This document shows positions 33,646 through 42,232 of a DNA stretch of 64,000 bases, piece by piece. Under the pieces are notes generated by a model, which did not search any database, was not told where the DNA came from, and saw only the letters and a program-made list of their open reading frames with translations. Every line of letters begins with the position of its first letter. Position 1 is the first letter of the stretch. This stretch comes from Flintibacter muris (GTDB lineage: Bacteria; Bacillota; Clostridia; Oscillospirales; Oscillospiraceae). Both the position numbers and the translations under genes were made by a program. The stretch spans positions 1 to 64,000 of the forward strand of contig NZ_CALPCP010000014.1 of the NCBI RefSeq assembly GCF_943192995.1. The letters run 5' to 3'.

Positions 33646-33666
33646 GCGGCGGCCTGTGGCCGCCCG
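33646..33666. repeat. GC-rich palindromic repeat, single copy
   Basis: AGCGGCGGCCTGTGGCCGCC palindrome between the two small genes. Confidence 0.6.
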
Positions 33667-33708
33667 CAGAAACAAATGGCCTGCCTGTGACAGCAAATCT
33701 GATGATTT

Positions 33709-33876
33709 TTATACGTTCACCAGCTCCCACTGGAAGTCCTCCAGCTTCAACCGGCTGCCCAATGTCGTGCCCTCCGGGAGCAGGAACATGGTGATGGAGT
33801 GCTCCTGGCCGCTGTCGGTAACTAATTCGGCGTAATCGCCGTTGATGGCGCGGACTGTATAAAAAATGGTGTCCAA
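33709..33876 (-). CDS. 55-aa protein, DUF3006-like
   Basis: Residues run MDTIFYTVRAINGDYAELV... to ...LPEGTTLGSRLKLEDFQWELV, the small beta-barrel pattern of DUF3006-type proteins. I choose the TTG at 33876 because GGAGGG lies 7 nt upstream; a longer frame from 33948 has no ribosome site and a hydrophilic, unrelated start. Divergent from the 40-aa gene. Role unknown. Confidence 0.6.
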   Translation of the reverse strand: MDTIFYTVRAINGDYAELVTDSGQEHSITMFLLPEGTTLGSRLKLEDFQWELVNV

Positions 33877-33923
33877 TAAAATTCCCTCCTCGCAAGAAAA
33901 GTCCGGTTTATGGGACTGCTCCT

Positions 33924-33949
33924 CTTGTATACTGTAGTCACAATACAAG
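33924..33949. promoter_or_regulatory. Inverted repeat between divergent small genes
   Basis: CTTGTAT-N12-ATACAAG, placed between the 55-aa (minus) and 40-aa (plus) genes. TATACT (33928-33933) within it can serve as a plus-strand -10. Probable operator/promoter. Confidence 0.5.
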
Positions 33950-33965
33950 AAAGGAGCAAGACGCT

Positions 33966-34088
33966 ATGGATTACAACATTGTTTGGGTAAGGGGACACGT
34001 GGAGGTCTATGACTGGGCCGGGCGGTTTTGCTTCTCCGCCGACAACGAGCGGGAGGCCCGGGAAGAGCTGGCCGCGTCCGCCGCTTAA
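33966..34088 (+). CDS. 40-aa conserved-looking small protein
   Basis: MDYNIVWVRGHVEVYDWAGR then FCFSADNEREAREELAASAA: a short beta hairpin followed by an acidic helix. AAGGAG lies 8 nt before the ATG at 33966. Similar short proteins recur in Oscillospiraceae genomes to my recollection, but no function is known to me. A terminator follows at once. Confidence 0.65.
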   Translation: MDYNIVWVRGHVEVYDWAGRFCFSADNEREAREELAASAA

Positions 34089-34115
34089 CGGGCCGTCAAG
34101 GCAGCGGCCCCTGTA

Positions 34116-34145
34116 AAAAAGCCCGGAGCTTACGCTCCGGGCTTT
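34116..34145. terminator. Terminator after groEL and the 40-aa gene
   Basis: AAAGCCCGGAGC-TTAC-GCTCCGGGCTTT, strong stem with A and T tracts on both sides; works for both convergent genes. Confidence 0.85.
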
Positions 34146-34152
34146 GGACTTT

Positions 34153-35784
<1,632 letters not shown>

Positions 35785-35805
35785 TTACCTCCAAAATATA
35801 TTTTG

Positions 35806-35956
35806 TTAAGGCTTCCCCCCCTCAGGGGGGAAGCTGGCGCCGCCGCAGGCGGCGGCTGATGAGGGGGCTGCGGAGGTGCTGAGCCTCTCAAGAACTCACC
35901 CTCATCCGCCCCAGTGTGAGCACTGGGGCACCTTCCCCCTGGAAGGGGGAGGCTTA
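35806..35956. repeat. Composite palindromic repeat between groES and groEL
   Basis: Terminal hairpins GGCTTCCCCCCTCAGGGGGG... and ...CCTTCCCCCTGGAAGGGGG enclose inner hairpins (GCCGCCGCAGGCGGCGGC; CCCCAGTGTGAGCACTGGGG) and opposed TGATGAGGG / CCCTCATCC boxes. Same design as at 58041 and 60700-60910. It fills the 178-bp groES-groEL gap. Confidence 0.75.
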
Positions 35957-36271
<315 letters not shown>

Positions 36272-36292
36272 TTAGGATCAACAAACTTTGTT

Positions 36293-36319
36293 TTAGCACT
36301 TAAAAGTTTCGAGTGCTAA
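36293..36319 (-). promoter_or_regulatory. CIRCE operator (HrcA site)
   Basis: TTAGCACTT-N9-GAGTGCTAA, one mismatch from the CIRCE consensus, about 50 nt before groES and just past the predicted transcription start. HrcA binding here represses chaperonin genes until heat shock. Confidence 0.92.
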
Positions 36320-36330
36320 CTCTGTTTAAG

Positions 36331-36359
36331 ATAATAACCTCTTCCGGCAAAAAAATCAA
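36331..36359 (-). promoter_or_regulatory. groES promoter
   Basis: -35 TTGATT (36354-36359), 17-bp spacer, -10 TATTAT (36331-36336). The -35 is built from the outer arm of the terminator at 36350-36391. Confidence 0.7.
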
Positions 36360-36391
36360 CCCCCAATTTCAAAAAATCGGGGGTTGATTTG
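36350..36391 (-). terminator. Terminator upstream of groES
   Basis: AAATCAACCCCC and its complement, separated by about 13 nt, followed on the minus strand by TTTTTTTG. It stops transcription coming from the right, including the putative antisense RNA from the promoter at 36723-36751, before the groES promoter. Confidence 0.8.
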
Positions 36392-36716
36392 AAAGGTTTT
36401 ACATTTCGTTCACAAACAGCCTTTCGGAGTGCTAAATTCGTGGAGCTTGCAAGGGCTGTCGGGCTATACTACCATTAAGCAAGAGCAGGCAGGGCCAATC
36501 CTCAGCAAGTTCCAGGAGGTGAGGCCGGTGAGCGTAGGCGAGATCCTGACATTACATTTGCTCATCATTGCGGCGATCACTTTGGTAATCACTATCGGAC
36601 GGCACCTAAAGAAGCAGCCGCCCCCTAACCCCAGTAAGAAGACGGCATTTTCTCAAGCTATAAACTTGTCTGAAGATTGACTGTCTTCCAGCTGCAACCT
36701 GGTTGACCGCCCTCTT
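36370..36716 (-). ncRNA. Candidate antisense (antitoxin) RNA
   Basis: A perfect consensus promoter on the minus strand (see 36723-36751) starts about 36 nt past the stop of the 50-aa membrane protein and reads antisense across it to the terminator at 36350-36391. No sensible minus-strand reading frame is present. Convergent placement downstream of the toxin-like ORF is like TxpA/RatA type I systems. Boundaries are inferred; a shorter RNA is possible. Confidence 0.4.
36528..36680 (+). CDS. 50-aa single-helix membrane protein, holin-like/type I toxin candidate
   Basis: MSVGEILTLHLLIIAAITLV then ITIGRHLKKQPPPNPSKK and a polar tail: one membrane helix (about 6-24) followed by a basic stretch, the layout of holin-like and TxpA-type peptides. 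The GTG at 36528 is preceded by AGGAGG at 8 nt, which favours it over the earlier frame from 36429. A -10 TATACT lies at 36465-36470 with a poor -35, leaving a leader of about 50 nt. An antisense promoter faces it. Confidence 0.5.
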   Translation: MSVGEILTLHLLIIAAITLVITIGRHLKKQPPPNPSKKTAFSQAINLSED

Positions 36717-36722
36717 GCGCAT

Positions 36723-36751
36723 ATTATAACTTTATCCCTCCGCTTTGTCAA
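36723..36751 (-). promoter_or_regulatory. Consensus antisense promoter
   Basis: Minus strand TTGACA (36746-36751), exactly 17 bp, TATAAT (36723-36728). It overlaps the end of the HTH gene by a few bases and reads toward the 50-aa ORF. No minus-strand gene other than groES lies ahead, and groES has its own promoter behind a terminator. Confidence 0.75.
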
Positions 36752-36990
36752 GCCGTCCCGTCCGGGGCGGCTTGGTTCATTTCCCGGCAGTCCGTCCGGC
36801 CCAGAAGGTAATCTGTGCTGACGTTGAAGTAGTCCGCCAAAAAGACCAGGCCGTCAAAATCCGGGCAGCTGGTGGCATACTCATAGCATTGATAGCCACG
36901 CAGTTTTAGGCCACAGATTTCCGCCATTTCACGCTGTTTCAGGCCCCGCTCCTGGCGTAGTTTCTTCAAACGTTCAGAAAATTTTATCAT
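36748..36990 (-). CDS. Small XRE-family regulator
   Basis: 80 residues. HTH region KKLRQERGLKQREMAEICGLKL then RGYQCYEYATSCPDFDGLV, ending VSTDYLLGRTD. I start at the ATG at 36990 with GGAGG 6 nt upstream. Divergent from the frameshifted small gene at 37072. May also influence the toxin-like locus just downstream. Confidence 0.82.
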   Translation of the reverse strand: MIKFSERLKKLRQERGLKQREMAEICGLKLRGYQCYEYATSCPDFDGLVFLADYFNVSTDYLLGRTDCREMNQAAPDGTA

Positions 36991-37007
36991 AAAATACCTC
37001 CAGGCAC

Positions 37008-37036
37008 TTGACACGCATAATCTTTACATATATTAT
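37008..37036 (+). promoter_or_regulatory. Promoter of the small gene at 37072
   Basis: TTGACA (37008-37013), 17 bp, TATTAT (37031-37036), in the gap between the divergent HTH gene and the small gene. Confidence 0.7.
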
Positions 37037-37071
37037 AGACGCATAGTTGTTACATAAAAGGAGCCGCAAAC

Positions 37072-37334
37072 ATGAATCCTATGCTCAACATCCTATTCCT
37101 TGACAACCCTCACATTCCAAAGCAGGTCCGCGCATTTTGCAACCCCTCCCGGAGTACCGGGAGGCGGAACAGGTCTTTCGGGCCGCAGAGCAGGAGCTTG
37201 AAAGGCGGTTGGGCTATGAGGTATTCAACCGGTTCATTGAAGCGCAGTCCCACTACACAGCCCAGCAGACCCACGCCTATTATCTTTTCGGCCTGGGTCT
37301 GCGTCAAGAGGTCTTATCGGCGCTGGTGGGCTGA
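37072..37334 (+). pseudogene. Small unknown gene split by a one-base frameshift
   Basis: AAGGAG lies 8 nt before the ATG at 37072, which opens MNPMLNILFLDNPHIPKQVR then AF. The frame then runs into nonsense-looking sequence, while the next frame continues with LQPLPEYREAEQVF...RRLGYEVFNRFIEAQ...AYYLFGLGLRQEVLSALVG to the stop at 37334. One extra T in the TTTT tract at 37135-37138 would join the halves (RAF-LQPLPEYRE). So it is either a recent frameshift, a sequencing slip or slippery translation. Family unnamed to me. Its end overlaps the convergent lipid kinase gene by 31 nt. Confidence 0.6.
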
Positions 37335-38233
37335 TAACCGGCCCCGGCGGGATAGAAGAAGTTCACCTTCTTTTCCGACAGGCGGATGGTAAAGGCGGTA
37401 TCCCGCATGACCTCGCCGTCCACCACCACGGTGATGGGCTCCCGGGCGGAAAAGCTCACACACTGGCCATGATGGGCAAAAATCAGCTCCGGATACCTGC
37501 GGTACTGCCCCTTGGCATACTTGCCCACCAGGCGCACAAAGGTAAACAGGCTGACCTGTTTTACCAGCAGCATGTCCAGCACGCCGTCGTCTGGCATAGC
37601 CTCCCCTACGGGCATGAACCCCCCGCCGTAGTGCCGACCGTTGCACACGCACAGCAGCGAGGCGGGCTTGTCCTCCCACCGGAGCTCCCCCATCTGCACC
37701 GACATAGGCCGGGCGATTCCCTTAAAAAAGATGTTTTCAATCAGAGCCAGGGTATAGGCCCCGATTCCCGAGACAAACCGCCAGTCCTTGTACCGGTGGA
37801 CATCGGCGGCCACCCGGGCGTCTACCCCGGCGCAGGCCACGTCAATGCCCAGATGTCCGTTGCAGTCGATCAGGTCAAAGGGGGTCTGGGGCCCGTTGGC
37901 CAGGGCCTCCAGGTCATAGAACACAGTCCGGTAATCGGGGCCGAAAATTTTCAGGAAGTCGTTCCCCGTCCCCTTGGGGACGTTGGTGACGGCCACATGC
38001 TCCAGCCCCGCCGCGCCGTTGACCACCTCGTTGAGGGTGCCGTCGCCGCCGCAGGCGTAGACCCGGAGAGGCTCCCCGGAACGGGCCGCCTCCAGGGTAA
38101 AGCGCCGGGCGTCCCCCTCCCCCTGGGTGTACACCACCTGGTGAGGGAAGGATAACTTGTCCAGCAGCTCTTCCATCTGACGGGTGGTCTCCTTTTTGCC
38201 CGCAGCGGGATTGATGATGAATAGATGGTGCAT
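37304..38233 (-). CDS. Diacylglycerol kinase-family lipid kinase (YegS/DgkB type)
   Basis: 309 residues. Phosphorylates a diacylglycerol-like lipid with ATP at the membrane face. N-terminal FIINPAAGKK, the nucleotide-binding GGDGTLNEVVNGA (62-74) and VPKGTGNDFLKIFG are family hallmarks. I start at the ATG at 38233, after a GGGGGGAAGG stretch. Last gene of the envelope run. Confidence 0.9.
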   Translation of the reverse strand: MHHLFIINPAAGKKETTRQMEELLDKLSFPHQVVYTQGEGDARRFTLEAARSGEPLRVYACGGDGTLNEVVNGAAGLEHVAVTNVPKGTGNDFLKIFGPDYRTVFYDLEALANGPQTPFDLIDCNGHLGIDVACAGVDARVAADVHRYKDWRFVSGIGAYTLALIENIFFKGIARPMSVQMGELRWEDKPASLLCVCNGRHYGGGFMPVGEAMPDDGVLDMLLVKQVSLFTFVRLVGKYAKGQYRRYPELIFAHHGQCVSFSAREPITVVVDGEVMRDTAFTIRLSEKKVNFFYPAGAGYQPTSADKTS

Positions 38234-38303
38234 GTCCTTCCCCCCTTGCAGGGGCGAATATGATCCGCCCAAAAGCCTCCCTTTGCAAAGGGGGCTTTCT
38301 CAC

Positions 38304-39419
38304 TTACAGGTACATAAACAGGTCACATTTCAGCATCCCGTTATACAGCTTGCGCTTTTTGTCCGCCCGCTTGCCAAAGGTCCGCTCAAATTCGGTGTGG
38401 GAGGACAGCAGATACAGCTTCCAGCCCTCCGGGAACTTGTCCCAGGCCTTGCCAAAGGCGCGGTACAGCTCCTCCGCCTCCCTGCGCTCCATCACCCGCT
38501 CGCCGTAGGGCGGGTTGGTCACCACCCGGCCGTACAGTCCGCCCCAGTGGAACCGGGTGGCGTCGTCCACGTCAAAGCGGACGATATCCTCCACCTCGGC
38601 CAGCTGGGCGTTGTGGCGGGCCAGGGCTACCGCCTCGGAGTCAATGTCGCCGCCCCAGATCTCGTACGCGCCGTCAAACTCCCGGTCCATCGCCTCACCG
38701 GCGGCGGACATCCAGTGCTTTTTATCCAGCCAGCCCCACTTCTGGGCAGAGAAGGACCGGTTCAGGCCGGGGGCCCGGTTCTTGGCGATAAGAGCCGCCT
38801 CAATGGGGATGGTCCCCGAGCCGCAGAAGGGGTCGCACAGGGGGTCCTTCCCCCGGTAGCGGGACAGCAGTACCAACCCGGCGGCCAGCGTCTCCCGCAG
38901 GGGGGCGGCCACTCCCTGGGCCCGGTAGCCCCGCTTGTGGAGGCCGGGACCGGAGGTATCCAGCATCAGTACCGCCTCATCCCCCATAATAGAAAACTGC
39001 ACCTGATACAGCGCCCCGGTCTCCGGGAGGGTATTCAGGCGGTATTTGCCGCCCAGCCGGGCGGCAATCGCTTTTTTCACAATGGACTGGCAGGCGGGCA
39101 CCGAGTGGAGGGCGGAGTTGAGGCAGTGGCCCTTCACCGGGAACTGGCCCTCTCTGGGGATAAAGTCCTCCCAGGGCAGGGCGCGCACCCCCTCAAAGAG
39201 GGCGTCGAAATCCCGGGCGGGGAAGCTCCCCAGCACCAGCAGCACCCGCTCCCCGGTACGGACGTTCAAATTGAGCCGGGGCAGATCAGCGTCCGTCCCG
39301 GCGCACAGCACCCGGCCGTTTTCCGCCCGGACCTGCGGCAGCTCCAGCCGCCGCAGCTCATCAGCGCAGATTCCCTCCAGCCCGAAGAGGGTGGGGATGG
39401 CAAATTGTAATTCTGACAT
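38304..39419 (-). CDS. THUMP-domain RNA methyltransferase (RlmL/YpsC-like)
   Basis: 371 residues. N-terminal ferredoxin-like/THUMP region (LNLNVRTGERVLLVLG; PFVKGHCLNSALHSVP-like helix) followed by a Rossmann methyltransferase with DPFCGSGTIPIEAALIA (SAM site) and NPPYGER (catalytic). Methylates guanine N2 in 23S rRNA in relatives. C-terminal FERTFGKRADKKRKLYNG matches the family end. Confidence 0.9.
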   Translation of the reverse strand: MSELQFAIPTLFGLEGICADELRRLELPQVRAENGRVLCAGTDADLPRLNLNVRTGERVLLVLGSFPARDFDALFEGVRALPWEDFIPREGQFPVKGHCLNSALHSVPACQSIVKKAIAARLGGKYRLNTLPETGALYQVQFSIMGDEAVLMLDTSGPGLHKRGYRAQGVAAPLRETLAAGLVLLSRYRGKDPLCDPFCGSGTIPIEAALIAKNRAPGLNRSFSAQKWGWLDKKHWMSAAGEAMDREFDGAYEIWGGDIDSEAVALARHNAQLAEVEDIVRFDVDDATRFHWGGLYGRVVTNPPYGERVMERREAEELYRAFGKAWDKFPEGWKLYLLSSHTEFERTFGKRADKKRKLYNGMLKCDLFMYL

Positions 39420-39440
39420 GGGGTTCCTCGTTTCTCTTTT

Positions 39441-39466
39441 GTAGGGGCGGCCTTTGGCCGCCCGTC
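39441..39466. repeat. GC-rich palindromic repeat, single copy
   Basis: GTAGGGGCGGCCTTTGGCCG type palindrome between the ankyrin and methyltransferase genes. Confidence 0.7.
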
Positions 39467-39470
39467 TTTA

Positions 39471-40499
39471 TTACGGCTGCAATCCGGTCAGCCCCGCCTC
39501 TCTCAGGTGGTCCTGGGGGGTCTTGCCGGCAAAATCGGGCTGGGTCAGGGAAATGTCCATGGCGAGCAGCTCCCCTGCCCGCTTCTCCGCCCGGCGGGCG
39601 TCGGCCTGAAAGTGCTTGTCCCCTCTGTAGTGCCGGTAGAGCAGGGCGCAGCAGGACAGCAGATTCCGGCCCATCTCGTCCCGGCTGTCCAGCCCCTTTT
39701 CCAGCCCCTTGAGGAAGGCGGTCATAGCCTTCTTGCTGGCGAAGGGCCTGGCGGTGGGGCCGGAAAAATCCTGCATCAGAAAATCATACTCCACCGTATC
39801 CAGATAGAAGGGCGGAATCTCAGGCAGGCGGTCGGGATACATCTCCCGGACGGCGGCCAGGGTCTGGGAAAAATCCCTCCAGCAGGACATCCAGGGGACG
39901 GTGCCCCCCTTCCCCTGGTGCCAGCTCAGCCAGCCATCCAGGAAGGGCCGCTTGCAGCCCTGGAGCATACTGGTTCGGGGCGTGAAGATATCACAGCCGC
40001 CCCGGACTAAAATGCTGTCCATCCGGTCATCCATGGTGGGGGTGACGTCCTGAAGCTCCACCCCGGGACAGCTCAGCAGATACTCGGCCATCTCGTAATT
40101 TTTGTCCTGCACGGCGTAGCGCAGAGCGGTATAGCCGTATCGGTCCCGCTGGTTGATGTCGCAGCCCAAGTCCACCAGCTTTTGGGCAAACTCGTTCTCA
40201 AATTGGAGCAGGTACTCCAGGGAAAAATCCCGGCACCGGAGGAAGAAGGCCCGCATCAGCTCGTTCCGGCCCTCCTGGGCGTAAAGGCCGCCCTCCTGCC
40301 TGTTCCAAAATTCCACCGCGTCCCGGACACGGCCGATGGTCAGCTCCATCAGCGCCGTCCGGCCGTACTCCTCCACCCCGTCCAGCCCGCCGCGGCTGCT
40401 GAGGAACTCCACCAGGGCGTCAAAGTCCACCTTCAGCAGAATTTCGTAGAGCTCCATACCCGAAAAATGGATCCCCTTTTTGATCGGCAGCAAACTCAT
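39471..40499 (-). CDS. Ankyrin-repeat protein coupled to murI
   Basis: 342 residues. Ankyrin-type repeats are visible at about 35-55 (EEYGRTALMELTIGRVRDAVEF), 110-150 (DLGCDINQRDRYGYTALRYA) and at the C-terminal DFAGKTPQDHLREAGL. The rest is divergent. It starts in an ATGA overlap with murI, so it is co-translated with it. Binding partner unknown. Confidence 0.75.
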   Translation of the reverse strand: MSLLPIKKGIHFSGMELYEILLKVDFDALVEFLSSRGGLDGVEEYGRTALMELTIGRVRDAVEFWNRQEGGLYAQEGRNELMRAFFLRCRDFSLEYLLQFENEFAQKLVDLGCDINQRDRYGYTALRYAVQDKNYEMAEYLLSCPGVELQDVTPTMDDRMDSILVRGGCDIFTPRTSMLQGCKRPFLDGWLSWHQGKGGTVPWMSCWRDFSQTLAAVREMYPDRLPEIPPFYLDTVEYDFLMQDFSGPTARPFASKKAMTAFLKGLEKGLDSRDEMGRNLLSCCALLYRHYRGDKHFQADARRAEKRAGELLAMDISLTQPDFAGKTPQDHLREAGLTGLQP

Positions 40500-41341
40500 G
40501 GCCGCTCCTCCCTCCTCTGTCCGCTCAGCTCCATGGGCGGGTAAAACTCCACCCGGTCCACCCGCTCCAGCCCCACCTGACGGGCCCGGAGGGCGTACTC
40601 GGCCACGTCGCCGGTGGTGTAAACGGTCAGCTTGCCGGGGGAGGTCTGGGGATTGGCCAGCCCCTCACGGTCCAGGTAAGTCTTCAGCCCCTGGGCCATC
40701 TCCTCCGCTGGATCAACGAGAGGCAGGCCGGGGTACAGCTTATGGATGCTGTCCGCCACCAGCGGGTAGTGGGTACAGCCCAAAACGCAGCAGTCCACCT
40801 TGTCCTCCAGCACCATCTGGTCCAGCTCCTGACGGAGGTTTTCCTCCACCTGGATCATCCCCTGGGGGTCCCCCAGGCTGTGCTCCACCAGCCGGGCCAG
40901 GTCGGAGCAGCCGCAGCTGAGCACCACAACCTTTCTGGGGCTCTGGGCCGATATCTTCTGCGGATAAATTCCGGAGTTGTGGGTAAAGACGGTGGAGATC
41001 ACCCCCACCTTATCTGCCTCCAGCCTGGCCGCTGCGTCCGCCCCCGCCTGAACCGCGTTGAACACAGGGCAGGACACCTCGTCCTCGCATTGGCCAATCA
41101 CGCAGGAGATGGTGTTGCAGGCCACCAGCAGGGCTTTCACCTCCTGGCACTCCATAAACCGGAACATATACCGGGCCATGTCCACAATGGTCTTCTGAGA
41201 GTGGTTGCCGTAGGGGATATGGGCGCCGTCGCCGAAGTAGAGCAGTTCCTCGCCCGGCAGCAGCTTTTGTACCTGACGGGCCACGCTGAACCCCCCGATT
41301 CCGGAGTCCAGAATGCCGATTGGGCTGGTTGAATGTGACAT
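40496..41341 (-). CDS. murI: Glutamate racemase
   Basis: 281 residues. Makes D-glutamate for peptidoglycan. PIGILDSGIGGFSVARQV at the start, first catalytic Cys in VACNTIS, second in LGCTHYPLV. I start at the ATG at 41341 with GGAGG upstream; a few more in-frame residues upstream are possible. Fits an operon with WalRK, which controls wall growth. Confidence 0.95.
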   Translation of the reverse strand: MSHSTSPIGILDSGIGGFSVARQVQKLLPGEELLYFGDGAHIPYGNHSQKTIVDMARYMFRFMECQEVKALLVACNTISCVIGQCEDEVSCPVFNAVQAGADAAARLEADKVGVISTVFTHNSGIYPQKISAQSPRKVVVLSCGCSDLARLVEHSLGDPQGMIQVEENLRQELDQMVLEDKVDCCVLGCTHYPLVADSIHKLYPGLPLVDPAEEMAQGLKTYLDREGLANPQTSPGKLTVYTTGDVAEYALRARQVGLERVDRVEFYPPMELSGQRREERP

Positions 41342-41363
41342 AGGGTTCCTCCAAGTTTCCAAT

Positions 41364-41393
41364 GTAGAGGCGGGTAATACCCGCCCCTACAGT
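41364..41393. repeat. Inverted repeat between yycI and murI
   Basis: TGTAGAGGCGGGTA / TACCCGCCCCTACA, a 14-bp stem with one mismatch; may be a partial terminator after yycI. Confidence 0.65.
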
Positions 41394-41413
41394 CTATGCT
41401 CCTCTCTCCCCGC

Positions 41414-42229
41414 TTAGGACACCCGGCTCAACCCTCCTGTGACGGTATCCAGCTGATAAGCCCCCGTGTCGGTGGTTATCCGCCACACCGGGGTGAGCGT
41501 AATGGGGCCGGACAGAGAGGCGGCGGCCACATAGCCCGGTTCAATGGCATCGATGCGGTTGCACACGTCGCCCAAGGCGCTGACGCCGTTGTAAAAATTG
41601 ATCAGAGCGGTGGCCACCGAGATATTTTTCCGGGCAGCATCCTCCTGGGGACTGCCCACCAGCTGCCTTCCGGAGGTCATAGCGGTCAGGCTGTCCCCCC
41701 GGCACACCAGGGTCACCTGCTGGTTAAACAGGGGCACGCCCCTCCAGGTCTGACGGAAAATCAGCTCGTCCTCCGCCTCCTCTAGGATAATCCCCTGGAA
41801 ACCCATGCGCGCCATCAGCTCCAGGCAGTCTGCCGCCCGGTCGCTCCCCAGGGGAAAGGCCCCCCTCTCCAGCTGGGCGGAAAAGGTGCTGTCGCTGTGA
41901 AACTGGACAGAGCCCTTGTCGTTGAAATAGCGGTAGACCTCGCCCCCCCGGGACTCGGCGGTTACCGGACCGCCCAGCAGGGCGGCGGCGGCCTTCTCCT
42001 CCCCGGTCAGGTCCCGCTCCACAGTCTGGGGTAGCAGCTCCATAGCCTGGGGGATGACGTCCTCATCCACCTCAACCCCCCGGTTGCGCAGGAACTGGAC
42101 CGCATCCTCCCGGGCCCGGCTGAGCAGACGGCTGCCCTGAATGGCCTGGCCTCCCACCAGCACCAGAAGGGCCAGGTTGGTGACGGCCAGGATGACCAGG
42201 ATGATATTTTTCATCTTGCTCCATGGCAT
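41414..42229 (-). CDS. yycI: YycI, WalK-regulating membrane protein
   Basis: 271 residues. One N-terminal membrane helix (IILVILAVTNLALLVLVGG), then an extracytoplasmic domain with a C-terminal YycI-type half (VWRITTDTGAYQLDTVTGGL). YycH and YycI bind WalK and tune its activity. Lies 3 nt after yycH. Recognition is by position and topology as much as sequence, since the family diverges fast. Confidence 0.82.
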   Translation of the reverse strand: MPWSKMKNIILVILAVTNLALLVLVGGQAIQGSRLLSRAREDAVQFLRNRGVEVDEDVIPQAMELLPQTVERDLTGEEKAAAALLGGPVTAESRGGEVYRYFNDKGSVQFHSDSTFSAQLERGAFPLGSDRAADCLELMARMGFQGIILEEAEDELIFRQTWRGVPLFNQQVTLVCRGDSLTAMTSGRQLVGSPQEDAARKNISVATALINFYNGVSALGDVCNRIDAIEPGYVAAASLSGPITLTPVWRITTDTGAYQLDTVTGGLSRVS

Positions 42230-42232
42230 GGC

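Noticed and set aside
36427-36435. GAGTGCTAA, an exact half of the CIRCE site, upstream of the 50-aa ORF
   Set aside because: The partner half (TTAGCACTC nine bases upstream) is absent; a lone half-site is unlikely to bind HrcA.
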